DNA from: an uncultured Candidatus Poseidoniales archaeon
GTDB lineage: Archaea; Thermoplasmatota; Poseidoniia; Poseidoniales; Poseidoniaceae
Length of the DNA stretch: 43,886 nt
Assembly: GCA_905182635.1 (NCBI GenBank)
Contig: CAJJCM010000032.1
Location: 1-43,886 of the forward strand
Reading direction: 5' to 3'
Shown: one piece after another, positions 34,958 to 43,865 of the stretch
Numbering within the stretch: position 1 is the stretch's first letter
Layout: every line of letters starts with the position of its first letter
The notes under the pieces: generated by a model
Databases searched by the model: none
Seen by the model: the letters and a program-made list of their open reading frames with translations, nothing else
Told to the model about the DNA's origin: nothing
Translations under genes and position numbers: made by a program

Positions 34958-35411
34958 GAATGACGTTTTCACCAGTCACCACTTCACCGGACTGAATCAC
35001 TTTTGCATACCAGCGGGTCGAATGAGGGTATATCTTTGCAGAAATACATTTGAATTCCTCATTTAAAAATGAGTCCTTGATCGTTCGGCAAGGTGGGGCG
35101 TCGGAAGTAATTTCTAAAATCACTTGGTTAAAATGAAATTGTGTTCCAATAGAAATGACATCCCATGGAATCCCTTGGACGAGTATATTTTCTCCAACAG
35201 AGCCAGGATAAATTGGATGACCTTCATTGTGAAGGCGATTGACAACTTCACTACTGAACAAACATACTGCCCGATTTGGGCCTCCATGATGCTTTGTATC
35301 GTTTTGCTTATCCCCGACACATCCGTGTTCAAGAATATTGAGCAACTGCACCGAAGGCTTTGGCACACCGCCTTGAAGTGCGGCAAAAAGGCCCACGATT
35401 GAGCCTTGCAT
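34950..35411 (-). CDS. MOSC-domain protein
   Basis: A 153-residue stand-alone MOSC domain, related to the C-terminal domain of molybdenum cofactor sulfurases. Seen: GDKQNDTKHHGGPNRAVCLFS, PGSVGENI, and the conserved Cys in SDAPPCRTI that carries sulfur. It may handle persulfide for a molybdenum enzyme or detoxify N-hydroxylated compounds, as YiiM-like proteins do; the choice is open. The start is six bases after the fusA stop, with GAGTGAGA serving as SD. Being downstream of the ribosomal operon probably gives strong read-through expression. Confidence 0.87.
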   Translation of the reverse strand: MQGSIVGLFAALQGGVPKPSVQLLNILEHGCVGDKQNDTKHHGGPNRAVCLFSSEVVNRLHNEGHPIYPGSVGENILVQGIPWDVISIGTQFHFNQVILEITSDAPPCRTIKDSFLNEEFKCISAKIYPHSTRWYAKVIQSGEVVTGENVILN

Positions 35412-35416
35412 TTATC

Positions 35417-37624
35417 TCACTCAGAATAGTAAGATTCCGGATAAGGTTCTGGCTTGAGTCCCTTACGAGTTCGAATTTGAGCAACGACCTTGTCAAACAA
35501 TTGTGGAGGAAGCATTTCGAAACCAAGGTTTTCTGTGTTCCAAACAGCACGCCCTTGAGAAGCAGCACGGATATCGTTTGAGAAACCAAAAGTTTCCGCA
35601 ATAGGTAAAATTCCAATGACGGTCGTAACTTCGCCTTCTGATGGCATATCTTCAATGATTCCACGACGGTTGGTAACTTCTCGTGTTACTTGGCCGAGCC
35701 AATCGTTTGGCACAGAAACGAAAGCCTTCTGCATAGGTTCAAGCAAAACGGTTCGTGCACGAATCATTGCACCCTTAATTCCGTTACGGACTGCTGGAAT
35801 TGTCTGAGCAGGTCCACGGTGAATTGCGTCTTCGTGAAGCTTTGCATCGACGAGTCGAACAAACATTCCTTGAACAGGTTCGTCAGCAATAGGACCCTTG
35901 ATGCAAACACCATTAAAGGCTTCAATAATCAATTCACGGGTTTCGTGAAGTCCCTGAATACCCTTGGTATCGTTGACCAAAACGTTCGAACCATTGATTG
36001 CATAAATCTTACGCATCAAATCTTTATCCATGCCAAGTTCACCAAACTTACGTCCAGTTTCCTTTGCATCGTTTGGTCGGATAGTTCCTGAACCAAGTTC
36101 TCCTGAGCGAAGTGCTGTGACTACCTCAGGCGTGAGTGCTTCAATTTCAAAGAAGAAACGGTTGTGGCGGTTAGGGGATTTACCCTCAAACGCATTTCCA
36201 CGGTTATTCCCTTGAATTCCTTCTCGGTAGACCACAATAGGTGGGCTGACGCTCACTTTGATGTTCTGTTCTTCTTCAATACGATACACGGTGATTTCTA
36301 AGTGAAGTTCACCCATTCCAGCGAGCAATGCTTCACCGGTTTCTTGGTTGGTCGTAACTTGAAGAGAAGCATCAGCTTTAGCGAGTGAACGTAGAGCATC
36401 GATGAACTTTGGAAGGTCCTTCATACTCTTTGGTTCAACAGCGACAGTAACAACGGGATCGGAGTAGTGTCGAATTGGTTCGAAAGGCGTGAAATCTTTG
36501 TTACGTGAGAGTGTAACACCAGCAGCGGCTGAGCGAATACCGGTAAGGGCTGCAATGTTTCCTGCAACGACCTTAGGGACTGTAATACGGTCTCCACCGA
36601 CCATCATGCTCACTTGTTGAACACGTTCAGGTTTGGCAGCACCAATCGCAAACACAGTTTCACCTTGAGAAATCGAACCTGAATAGATACGACCGACCGC
36701 AACTTCACCCGCGTGAGGGTCCATCCAAATCTTTGTAATCATCATAGCAAGTTCTGCATCAGGGTCGCAATTTACCATTGCTTTTCCTATCTCAGATTCA
36801 ATGTCGCCGGTCCAAATGTTTGGAACACGGTAGGGTTGTGCTTCAACTGGTCCTGGTAACTTCGTAACAGCCATGTCCAAAAGAACTTCGTGAACTGGAG
36901 CTTTCTCAGCCAATGTTTTTTGGTCTTCATTTTTACAATATTCGAAAATATCAGTCATCGAGACGCCAGACTTCTGCATGTAAGGAATTGTAATTCCCCA
37001 GTTGTGGAAAGCGCTACCGAATGCGACGGTTCCATCCAGGACACTCACTTGCCATGTCTTCTTGAATTCTTCAGGAGCAAATTGGCTGATGAGTCGATTA
37101 ACCTTCTTGATCGTCTCGGTAAATCGTGCCATCATATCCTCAGGGGTGACCTGCAACTCATTGATGAGACGGTCAACTTTGTTAATGAAAAGAACAGGTT
37201 TTACCTTTTCCTTGAGTGCTTGCCGGACAACAGTCTCTGTTTGAGGCATTGGTCCTTCAACTGCACATGCGAGAATGAAACATCCATCGACTGCACGCAT
37301 AGCACGAGTTACGTCACCACCAAAGTCAACGTGACCAGGAGTATCAATGAGATTGATAAGGTAATCAGTCCCTTCAATTTCGTGAACCATCGAAGCAGAT
37401 GCTGCGTTAATGGTAATTCCTCGAGCTGATTCTTGTTCATCGAAATCGAGAACACGAGCTGAACCGGCAAGTTCACTGGACATCATTCCAGCACCTGCAA
37501 TGAGGTTGTCGGAAAGTGTTGTTTTTCCGTGGTCAATGTGTGCGGCAATACATAAATTACGAATTTGAGGTAAAATATGCATGACTTCTGTTGCTTTGTT
37601 AATGTTGTCTTCCTTTCGGCCCAT
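35417..37624 (-). CDS. fusA: Translation elongation factor 2
   Basis: GTPase of 735 residues that drives ribosomal translocation. G motifs: AAHIDHGKTTL, RGITINAA, DTPGHVDF, and NKVDR. The domain IV tip contains DAIHRGPAQ, whose His is the site of diphthamide modification in archaea and eukaryotes, so the modification is expected. GGTGATT sits three bases before the ATG. It is the third gene of the rpsL-rpsG-fusA cluster. The EF-1A (tuf) and rpsJ genes that often follow in archaea are not here; a MOSC gene follows instead. Confidence 0.96.
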   Translation of the reverse strand: MGRKEDNINKATEVMHILPQIRNLCIAAHIDHGKTTLSDNLIAGAGMMSSELAGSARVLDFDEQESARGITINAASASMVHEIEGTDYLINLIDTPGHVDFGGDVTRAMRAVDGCFILACAVEGPMPQTETVVRQALKEKVKPVLFINKVDRLINELQVTPEDMMARFTETIKKVNRLISQFAPEEFKKTWQVSVLDGTVAFGSAFHNWGITIPYMQKSGVSMTDIFEYCKNEDQKTLAEKAPVHEVLLDMAVTKLPGPVEAQPYRVPNIWTGDIESEIGKAMVNCDPDAELAMMITKIWMDPHAGEVAVGRIYSGSISQGETVFAIGAAKPERVQQVSMMVGGDRITVPKVVAGNIAALTGIRSAAAGVTLSRNKDFTPFEPIRHYSDPVVTVAVEPKSMKDLPKFIDALRSLAKADASLQVTTNQETGEALLAGMGELHLEITVYRIEEEQNIKVSVSPPIVVYREGIQGNNRGNAFEGKSPNRHNRFFFEIEALTPEVVTALRSGELGSGTIRPNDAKETGRKFGELGMDKDLMRKIYAINGSNVLVNDTKGIQGLHETRELIIEAFNGVCIKGPIADEPVQGMFVRLVDAKLHEDAIHRGPAQTIPAVRNGIKGAMIRARTVLLEPMQKAFVSVPNDWLGQVTREVTNRRGIIEDMPSEGEVTTVIGILPIAETFGFSNDIRAASQGRAVWNTENLGFEMLPPQLFDKVVAQIRTRKGLKPEPYPESYYSE

Positions 37625-37773
37625 GGAATCACCTGTGACTACTCGTCAATCTCGGCCACCGGAAAGGGGTTCTTAAGTGACTCGCTATGAAGATACGGAT
37701 AGCAACGACCGTGAATCAAATAAGGCGTTCGCAAACGACATAAAAGTTCGACTTGAATACGGTGTATTCAGTT

Positions 37774-38421
37774 TCAACGAGCAGATGAAGCGATGCGTTC
37801 CAATTCTTCCTTCTTTGCAACAGCAAAAGAGGTTGCATCACCAACGGCAGCCTTTGAAAGCTCATTGATGATACAGTTGGTCAGAGTTCGCTTCGACTTG
37901 TGCGTCCCTTGATGTGCACCTTTTGCAAGGTTGCGTAGAGCGACGTCGAGGCGACGGGATGGTGATGCATCGACTGCCTTTGGTTGAGAGACTGCACCGA
38001 ATTTGATTCGAGTGATTTCTTCCATTGGTGCGCCGTTGCAAATAGCATTAACAAAAACTTGTAATGGATTTTGGCCAGTCTTTTCTGCGATTGCATCGAG
38101 AGCTGCTTCAAACGCTTTCATTGCACCTTGTTTCTTACCAGTGTAAGGTCCTGAGCGCATGAGTTTGTTGATGTATCGTTCAACGACAGACAACTTGGCT
38201 TTTCCAAACCAAGCGTTTGCGTGGCGGCCACCGGAATGTGGCACACCAACCGTTGTGAGGTTGATGTAAGGTGCAAGGCCAGGATCTTTGCAAGTGATTG
38301 CAGATACATCCCATTTTCCAAACACAAGAGTTCCGATTCCAGCAATAGGGCGGACATCCTCGATTACGGCTTCCACTTCTTCTACTTCTTCCTCTGCGAC
38401 TACCGTTTCTGATTCAGACAT
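37774..38421 (-). CDS. rpsG: Ribosomal protein uS7
   Basis: Small-subunit protein of 215 residues from ATG 38421, with GAGGTG six bases upstream. The first about 25 residues are an acidic Glu/Val-rich extension (ETVVAEEEVEEVEAVIEDV) found in some archaeal versions. The conserved core includes SVVERYINKLMRSG, KQGAMKAFEAALDAI, NPLQVFVNAICNGAP, SRRLDVALRNLAKG and the C-terminal TSFAVAKKEELERIA. It binds the 3' major domain of 16S rRNA. It begins 10 bases after the rpsL stop. About 150 bases without a recognisable gene separate it from fusA. Confidence 0.95.
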   Translation of the reverse strand: MSESETVVAEEEVEEVEAVIEDVRPIAGIGTLVFGKWDVSAITCKDPGLAPYINLTTVGVPHSGGRHANAWFGKAKLSVVERYINKLMRSGPYTGKKQGAMKAFEAALDAIAEKTGQNPLQVFVNAICNGAPMEEITRIKFGAVSQPKAVDASPSRRLDVALRNLAKGAHQGTHKSKRTLTNCIINELSKAAVGDATSFAVAKKEELERIASSAR

Positions 38422-38431
38422 ATTCAACACC

Positions 38432-38860
38432 TCAGCGGATTGGTTTCTCTTTTCGGCCACGGACCATTTCATTCAATGAAACGCCGTTGACTTGGATGAC
38501 CTTGTATCGGACTCCAGGAATATCACCGTATGAACGACCCATGCGTCCACCGATACCTTCAACCATTACTTCATCGTGTTCATCGATGAAGTTAATTGCA
38601 CCATCGCCAGGAGCGAAAGCGGTGAGTTTATTTCCGTTTTTGATAAGGGAGATCTTGACTGCCTTACGAATACCCGAGTTCGGTTGTTTGGCCTCAATAC
38701 CGACTTTTTCAATGACGATACCTTTGGCTTGAGTGGAACCCGCAAGAGGGTCGTGCTTCGCTCGCAACTTGAGCATACGCTTCTTATATCGACGGTCTGA
38801 CCAACGAAACTTTTGACGGTCCTTGGCCATTTTAGCACCTGCGAAGAGTCCTCTACCCAT
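38432..38860 (-). CDS. rpsL: Ribosomal protein uS12
   Basis: Small-subunit decoding-centre protein of 142 residues. The archaeal-type N-terminus [29 protein letters not shown] is followed by [38 protein letters not shown] and [19 protein letters not shown]. Two ATGs are adjacent (38863 and 38860); the second has the better distance from GGTGA. The reading frame further upstream to 38944 crosses the TATA element and is not coding. First gene of the rpsL-rpsG-fusA operon. Confidence 0.95.
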   Translation of the reverse strand: MGRGLFAGAKMAKDRQKFRWSDRRYKKRMLKLRAKHDPLAGSTQAKGIVIEKVGIEAKQPNSGIRKAVKISLIKNGNKLTAFAPGDGAINFIDEHDEVMVEGIGGRMGRSYGDIPGVRYKVIQVNGVSLNEMVRGRKEKPIR

Positions 38861-38901
38861 CATAATCACCGCATTGAAGCACTCTGCCGACTTGAATCCC
38901 A

Positions 38902-38912
38902 TATATAAAAAG
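38902..38912 (-). promoter_or_regulatory. Strong box A for the rpsL operon
   Basis: On the minus strand TTTTTATATAT is close to the archaeal box A consensus. A start about 25 bases downstream would fall near 38880, leaving a roughly 20-base leader before the uS12 ATG. It is the best TATA box in the window, as expected for a ribosomal operon. Confidence 0.65.
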
Positions 38913-38985
38913 ACCCGCAAAGCCAGTGTAGAAGAGTTGAACAATTCTGCTTACTGCGAGATGAAAACATCCCATAATAAGCACC

Positions 38986-38992
38986 ATTATAT
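38986..38992 (+). promoter_or_regulatory. TATA-like box for the UbiD-like gene
   Basis: ATTATAT lies about 27 bases before a predicted transcript start near 39015, supporting the ATG at 39039 over the GTG at 39015 as translation start. Confidence 0.4.
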
Positions 38993-39038
38993 CCCAAATT
39001 TGACGAATTGGTAAGTGTGCTTAAACAAGGTTCAAGCG

Positions 39039-40331
39039 ATGAGCCCTTTTAGCAAAGACATGGCCTTTCGTGACCACCTAGGTGCAGCCACCGAAGAATC
39101 GAACCCAACCAGCCTCATTCATGGCCTGTGGGAACACTCGAGAGCAAGTCATCATGCCCTCACATTATTCACGAATATTCCTGAAAGTCCTGGCCACCGT
39201 GCTGCGATAAATATTCTGACCCGTGAGCGTCTCTGTGCAGCCATTGGTATTTCTCCAGAAAAATACATCGATACATTGGCGTGGGCAATGGAAAACCCAA
39301 GTGAACCTGTAATTGTCGATGCATCGGAAGCGGAATGTTACGACAATTTGCAAGAGACGGTCGACATTACAAAACTTCCAATCCCACATCATTGGCCCCA
39401 AGACCGTGGGCGATACTCATCAGCAAGTGTAATTATTGCAGAGGATAATGGAATTCGAAACATGTCTTTTCATCGCCAGTTCGTACGTGACCCAAACCAT
39501 TTGGTTGTCAGATTGGTTCCACGGCACCTGCGAACAATGACCATGAATGCACGTAAGGAAGGAAGAGAAGTTGAGATTGCCATTGTCAATGCTCCTGATC
39601 CTGTCGTTCTACTTGCAGCAGCTATGTCTTTTGATGAGAATATCGATGAATTGACGATTGCAGCGGCACTGCACGAGAAATTGTATGATACACCTCTTCG
39701 TTTGACTCGGATGCCAAACGGTATCCTCGCTCCGGCGGACGCTGAATACGTCTTATGGGGCCGCATTACCTGTGAGGATGACGATGAAGGGCCATATGTC
39801 GACATCACTGGAACAGTCGATGATGTGCGTCAAGAACCCGTTATTGAAATCGATGGCGTTATCCACCGCGACAATCCAATATTCCATGCACTCATCCCAG
39901 GTGAGGCAGAACACAAGACCCTGATGGGCCTTCCACGGGCACCAACAATTAAAGCCGCTGTGAATGAAGTATGCGAATGCATTGATGTTCACATGACCGA
40001 AGGTGGATGTGGTTGGTTGGCAGCAGTTATTAAAATTAAAAAATCATCACCTGAAGACCCATTTAATGCAATCAAAGCAGCATTAGCAGGTCACAGAAGT
40101 ATGAAGATGGTCACCATCGTTGATGAGGACATCGACATTGGAGACCCCGTACGAGTGGAATGGGCAATGGTGACTCGATGGCAACCAGATACGGATACAA
40201 TCATTCTTTCCAATCAAAAAGGAAGTTCATTAGACCCATCACGTGACTCGGATGGCCTCACCGCAAAAGTTGGATTTGATGCAACCTTGCCATGGGGCGT
40301 AGAACATGATGGTTTTATTTCGGTGCAATGA
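39039..40331 (+). CDS. UbiD-family decarboxylase, candidate anhydromevalonate phosphate decarboxylase
   Basis: A 430-residue prenylated-FMN decarboxylase of the UbiD family. Matching segments: NMSFHRQFVRDPNHLVVRLVPRHL, EGPYVDITGTV with the conserved Glu, and GVIHRDNPIFHALIPG followed by LPRAPTIKAAV. It is shorter than classical bacterial UbiD (about 490). In archaea a short UbiD homologue decarboxylates trans-anhydromevalonate 5-phosphate to isopentenyl phosphate, the substrate of IPK; given IPK 6 kb away this is the likeliest role, but a quinone or aromatic-acid decarboxylase cannot be excluded. Alternative starts are the GTG at 39015 and ATG at 39060. It is divergent from the ribosomal operon. 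Confidence 0.85.
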   Translation: MSPFSKDMAFRDHLGAATEESNPTSLIHGLWEHSRASHHALTLFTNIPESPGHRAAINILTRERLCAAIGISPEKYIDTLAWAMENPSEPVIVDASEAECYDNLQETVDITKLPIPHHWPQDRGRYSSASVIIAEDNGIRNMSFHRQFVRDPNHLVVRLVPRHLRTMTMNARKEGREVEIAIVNAPDPVVLLAAAMSFDENIDELTIAAALHEKLYDTPLRLTRMPNGILAPADAEYVLWGRITCEDDDEGPYVDITGTVDDVRQEPVIEIDGVIHRDNPIFHALIPGEAEHKTLMGLPRAPTIKAAVNEVCECIDVHMTEGGCGWLAAVIKIKKSSPEDPFNAIKAALAGHRSMKMVTIVDEDIDIGDPVRVEWAMVTRWQPDTDTIILSNQKGSSLDPSRDSDGLTAKVGFDATLPWGVEHDGFISVQ

Positions 40332-40376
40332 ACATTTCAGCGAAGATATTGAATGCAGAGAGATGGTGTGAGATAC

Positions 40377-41384
40377 ATGGTTGGGGAGAGTGCAGACCTT
40401 TTGCAACATCCTCGACGCAACTTAGGGAATCGCTATCGAACCCAAGCACAAAAATTTGTTCGTCTTGCTTCGAAGGACCCTGACCGGTTTGATGAAAACA
40501 TGGCTTGGGCTGAACAAAATGCTCGACAAGCGTTGCTCCATGATTTCACCGATGAAAGGAATTGGCGATGTTTGGCCGATATCAAGGTCGTGGTGCAAGA
40601 CGGACTCGGTCTCTGTGCCGTCCTCGAAGATGTCTTCATCATTCTGGGGCGTGATGCCGTACAAGTCGAGCAGTTGAAGGATGTTAACTTTCTTTTAGTT
40701 GGTCTGGAGTTGCTTGAAGCTGCCTTTACTCGTGACCCACTCGACCCTGATACATGGTGGTCAACATTTTTGGAGGCGACATCAATCGAAAGCGAACTTG
40801 AAGATTTTGCACTACGTTGTCGAAGTTTAGATTTCAGTGACCAACGTGCCAATATCGTTTATGGACGACGGTTGGAAAGAATACGCTCAGGTGGGTATGA
40901 AGATCTTTTCATTGAACTTGCCCGTCACCTCTTAGCCCATCGTCCAAATAACCATGAACTTTGGATGGAATTAGGTCGCCTCTATGAACGCCGTGAAGAA
41001 ATGGATGAGGCTTGGTCCTGTTACGACCATGTACAACAATTGCAACCCCACCAAACTCCGCGAGATTTATTTTTGGAACGGATTACTGGTCGTCTAATGG
41101 GAGAAGAAGAAAAACCCTGGACTACACCAAGTATCGAAAAGCGTTCACAATTTTTGGAACAAATGCTCCAACTTTCACAACGTATCTCTTCAATTGAAGA
41201 TGTTCAAGAAGTTTCAATTCCAGTTGAAGATGAGCATATATCCATCCACCCTGACATGACACGTTTGAAATCTTTGATGGAAGCCGGTGATGCTTCAGAA
41301 GCATTTTTCTTAGCACGAAGGCTTGTATCGCAAGGTGAGCAATGGGCCGAAGAATGGGTTTTGAAAGCAAAGAACGCGTTCTGA
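40377..41384 (+). CDS. TPR-like helical-repeat protein
   Basis: A 335-residue helical protein with tetratricopeptide-like units, the clearest being about 190-230 (HRPNNHELWMELGRLYERREEMDEAWSCYDHVQQLQP). Earlier regions DERNWRCLADI and DPDTWWSTFLEAT look like degenerate repeats. No signal peptide or membrane helix. It probably acts as a cytosolic protein-protein scaffold. An ATG at 40353 is an alternative start. The Nudix gene follows after nine bases, so the two are likely expressed together. Confidence 0.65.
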   Translation: MVGESADLLQHPRRNLGNRYRTQAQKFVRLASKDPDRFDENMAWAEQNARQALLHDFTDERNWRCLADIKVVVQDGLGLCAVLEDVFIILGRDAVQVEQLKDVNFLLVGLELLEAAFTRDPLDPDTWWSTFLEATSIESELEDFALRCRSLDFSDQRANIVYGRRLERIRSGGYEDLFIELARHLLAHRPNNHELWMELGRLYERREEMDEAWSCYDHVQQLQPHQTPRDLFLERITGRLMGEEEKPWTTPSIEKRSQFLEQMLQLSQRISSIEDVQEVSIPVEDEHISIHPDMTRLKSLMEAGDASEAFFLARRLVSQGEQWAEEWVLKAKNAF

Positions 41385-41393
41385 GGTAGAAAT

Positions 41394-41798
41394 ATGAGTT
41401 TGAAACAACCTCCTGTGTTTGTCTTAGCGTGGGTCACCACAAAAGAGGGAAGCAAGCAAATGCTTGGCCAAGGGGGCAAGGTTATTTTTGTCGAACACCC
41501 AGAACGTGGTTGGGAAATTCCGGGGGGGCATGTTGAGGCTGGAGAAACACCTGAAGAAGCCTTACTTCGAGAATTGAAAGAAGAGACTGGCCTTGAAGGT
41601 CTCGTCGAAAAATGGAACACGACCTACTACCCCAAGGGGTGGGTTGCCCATGTGATTGTAGAGGATTCTACGCTGCAAAATTGGGAGGTTGCAGATGAAA
41701 AAGTTCGTTTGGTTCAATGGTGGGATGAAATCCCCCCACTCAAAGAATGGACAACAGAAGAGTTTACTGATTTGACCCGCTGGTGCTCCAATCTATAG
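41394..41798 (+). CDS. Nudix hydrolase
   Basis: A 134-residue pyrophosphohydrolase acting on nucleoside diphosphate derivatives. The Nudix box is at about 44-66 and starts GGHVEAGETPEEA, with the REL-EETG end intact, so it should bind Mg2+ and be active. The segment WEIPGGH just before it and the C-terminal WWDEIPPL are typical. Substrate unknown (ADP-ribose, oxidised nucleotide and others are possible). Its stop is one base from the stop of the convergent gene. Confidence 0.88.
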   Translation: MSLKQPPVFVLAWVTTKEGSKQMLGQGGKVIFVEHPERGWEIPGGHVEAGETPEEALLRELKEETGLEGLVEKWNTTYYPKGWVAHVIVEDSTLQNWEVADEKVRLVQWWDEIPPLKEWTTEEFTDLTRWCSNL

Positions 41799-41799
41799 A

Positions 41800-42864
41800 T
41801 TAGACCATGGTTAATGTTGCGAGCCGAACATTCCAAAGTGACTTCAATTCGGCATTGTCAATACAATTTTGGACAATGGCGACGAGTATTGGATCTTCTA
41901 TACCATCTGGATTGTTCAACAAGGAATCAAAGTGTTGCATTTTGTCAAAACGATGAGCCAAACTTACCATCGCCCTCAAATCAGGACGGTCGTCTCCTGC
42001 ATGACTCTCTGGGAGATGAGAAAAGCACCACTCAAAAACATCATTGATATCTTCCGAATGAACCTTGAGTTCATGGGCCTCTTCACCAGCGTCTCTTGGT
42101 TTTGCATTTTCGATTTGAATTTGCATTCTTTCTGCTGAGTCATCAATTGCTTCGCTTGAAAAGTCCAAAAATAATGCACCTCCCTCGATGGCCATGCCAA
42201 CTTGATTCGCAAGTAGCGCATGCGCATGCGCATTCCAAGCGTGACGCACGGCATCAAAGTTATGACCTATCGATGCGCAAATTCGGCTAGCACCTAGGCG
42301 TGAAAGTGCGATTGTTTCATGCGCATGGTTTCCATTCCGGGGAATATCTGAATAGACAGTTAACGCCATCAAAGCCTCACCACAAGCAGTATGCAAAGCA
42401 GCTTTGTTAATCAGTGAAAGGTCGTGGTCTCTGCTTGCCAAAGCAACAGATTTCAATCGCGTTTCTGCCCATGTTAAATCGTCCTTCGCTGCTTCAATCT
42501 CACCTGCTTCATATTTAGCCAACCCGAGTTCCATACGTAGTCGTCCTTCAAGTGCCAAATCCCGTGTATCTGGATGACGGGAAATATCCAGTGCTTGTTC
42601 AATACTCTGTTGAAGTCGAGTATCACCTAACATTCGCCGACGGACCAATGAAAGTGTTGCTTGTTCAGCAGGTGAAAGTACCGTTTCAAGAAGGGCGAGT
42701 AATTCAGCAGCATCAAGGAACAAAGCAGCCTCTGCAAGGGGCAACCAAGTGTCCCAATTCATTTCGTCCCGCCAAGTGGTCAAGGTTGTCATGTCGACGG
42801 GTCCTTGCTCTCGCCAACGTGAAATGAAATATCCTGGGGCTTTTGGTAATTCAATCTCTGACAT
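41800..42864 (-). CDS. Helical-repeat (TPR-like) hypothetical protein
   Basis: A 354-residue all-helical protein. Repeated helix pairs such as LALEGRLRMELGLAKYEAGEIEAAKDDLTWAETRL and ALHTACGEALMALTVYSDIP fit tetratricopeptide-like organisation. The ATG at 42864 shares one base with the stop of the upstream DHH gene (TGATG), so they are translationally coupled. No signal peptide. It resembles the other TPR-like gene at 40377 in size and style, but I see no close sequence match between them. Confidence 0.65.
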   Translation of the reverse strand: MSEIELPKAPGYFISRWREQGPVDMTTLTTWRDEMNWDTWLPLAEAALFLDAAELLALLETVLSPAEQATLSLVRRRMLGDTRLQQSIEQALDISRHPDTRDLALEGRLRMELGLAKYEAGEIEAAKDDLTWAETRLKSVALASRDHDLSLINKAALHTACGEALMALTVYSDIPRNGNHAHETIALSRLGASRICASIGHNFDAVRHAWNAHAHALLANQVGMAIEGGALFLDFSSEAIDDSAERMQIQIENAKPRDAGEEAHELKVHSEDINDVFEWCFSHLPESHAGDDRPDLRAMVSLAHRFDKMQHFDSLLNNPDGIEDPILVAIVQNCIDNAELKSLWNVRLATLTMV

Positions 42865-43865
42865 CAATCATCATTCCTTTGAATCAAGGCCACTTGGGTT
42901 ATGAATGAAGATTCTGCAGCGATTCTATCTGTTTTACCACTCCATCCCGCAGCACCATCATGACCTCCACCTTCGCCACCGATCTGTAGTGCTACCTTTG
43001 TCATAAGTTCACCAAGATGGATTCCCTTCGACGTCGTGTGTCGTGAAGCACGTGCAGTTAGGCGAGTTTCACCATCTCGGAATCTGCTGACCAGGGCAAT
43101 CTCTGCCCCAGTTCCAATAAGAAGGCTGGCTAATCTGCCTTCGAGTGTTCCTGAATAGGTATGAACAACGTTCCAAGCACCAGAGTCGATTGATTTGGCA
43201 CGCTCCAAACCTCGTAAAAGACTGCCACGTTCGCTTGGAGTTGTTGTTTCTGTTTCTACGAATTCAACAAAAGCTGCGTAATCCAAATCATCACCTGTTA
43301 ACAAGTCAACAGCCGTTTGAAATGCGCCTTTATCCGCATGTCGAAATCTCCCCGTATCGGTCAAAAGCCCTGCCAAAAGCATCTTCCGGACGACGAGAGA
43401 GCGGGACTGAGGTGAATATTTAGAGAGATAGGAATCGACAATTTGAGTTGTAGCACGCACATCCCATTGTAAAAGAAGGTCGTTTTCACCGATTTCCCAA
43501 TCGCAGGTCGAATGGTGATCGAGAATACATACAGGGACGCCTGCTGGTAGAGGAATTCCTACTTGACCGGGGGATGCTGAATCAACGATGATAATCCCAC
43601 CGAGCGTGGGTGGCCAAACAGTTTGATGTTCTGATAATTTACGGAAGGGTGCTTGAAGCGTTTCGACCATTCTTTTTGCCGTTCGACCCAAATGCAATCC
43701 AGAAGCCATTAAATTGGAGTGAGCAGATGAAAGGGCAATTGCGGAACCGATGGTGTCCATATCCCCGTTTTTACCAGTTATGATTGGTACTGCACCTTTC
43801 GAGCATGCAGCAGTTAGCCAAGAATGAAAAGACTCAAGATCGGCAGAATGTTCAAGAGAACTCAT
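42864..43865 (-). CDS. DHH-family (RecJ/NrnA-like) phosphoesterase
   Basis: A 333-residue DHH-DHHA1 protein. Metal-binding motifs: GKNGDMDTIGSAIAL (motif I), IIVDSA (II), DHHSTCDW (III, the DHH), and TDTGRFRHA (IV); the C-terminal DHHA1 domain ends with GGEGGGHDGAAG, which binds substrate phosphate. Likely activities are degradation of short oligonucleotides, pAp or cyclic dinucleotides, or exonuclease function. Its stop overlaps the start of the downstream TPR-like gene by one base. The ATG lies 21 bases from the right edge, so an upstream operon partner may exist outside the window. Confidence 0.9.
   Translation of the reverse strand: MSSLEHSADLESFHSWLTAACSKGAVPIITGKNGDMDTIGSAIALSSAHSNLMASGLHLGRTAKRMVETLQAPFRKLSEHQTVWPPTLGGIIIVDSASPGQVGIPLPAGVPVCILDHHSTCDWEIGENDLLLQWDVRATTQIVDSYLSKYSPQSRSLVVRKMLLAGLLTDTGRFRHADKGAFQTAVDLLTGDDLDYAAFVEFVETETTTPSERGSLLRGLERAKSIDSGAWNVVHTYSGTLEGRLASLLIGTGAEIALVSRFRDGETRLTARASRHTTSKGIHLGELMTKVALQIGGEGGGHDGAAGWSGKTDRIAAESSFITQVALIQRNDD

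Noticed and set aside
36890-37429. 179-codon plus-strand frame
   Set aside because: Antisense to the GTPase domain of EF-2, which is certain.
37625-37773. tRNA or small RNA between rpsG and fusA
   Set aside because: No cloverleaf or T-arm consensus could be folded by eye; left as plain intergenic sequence.
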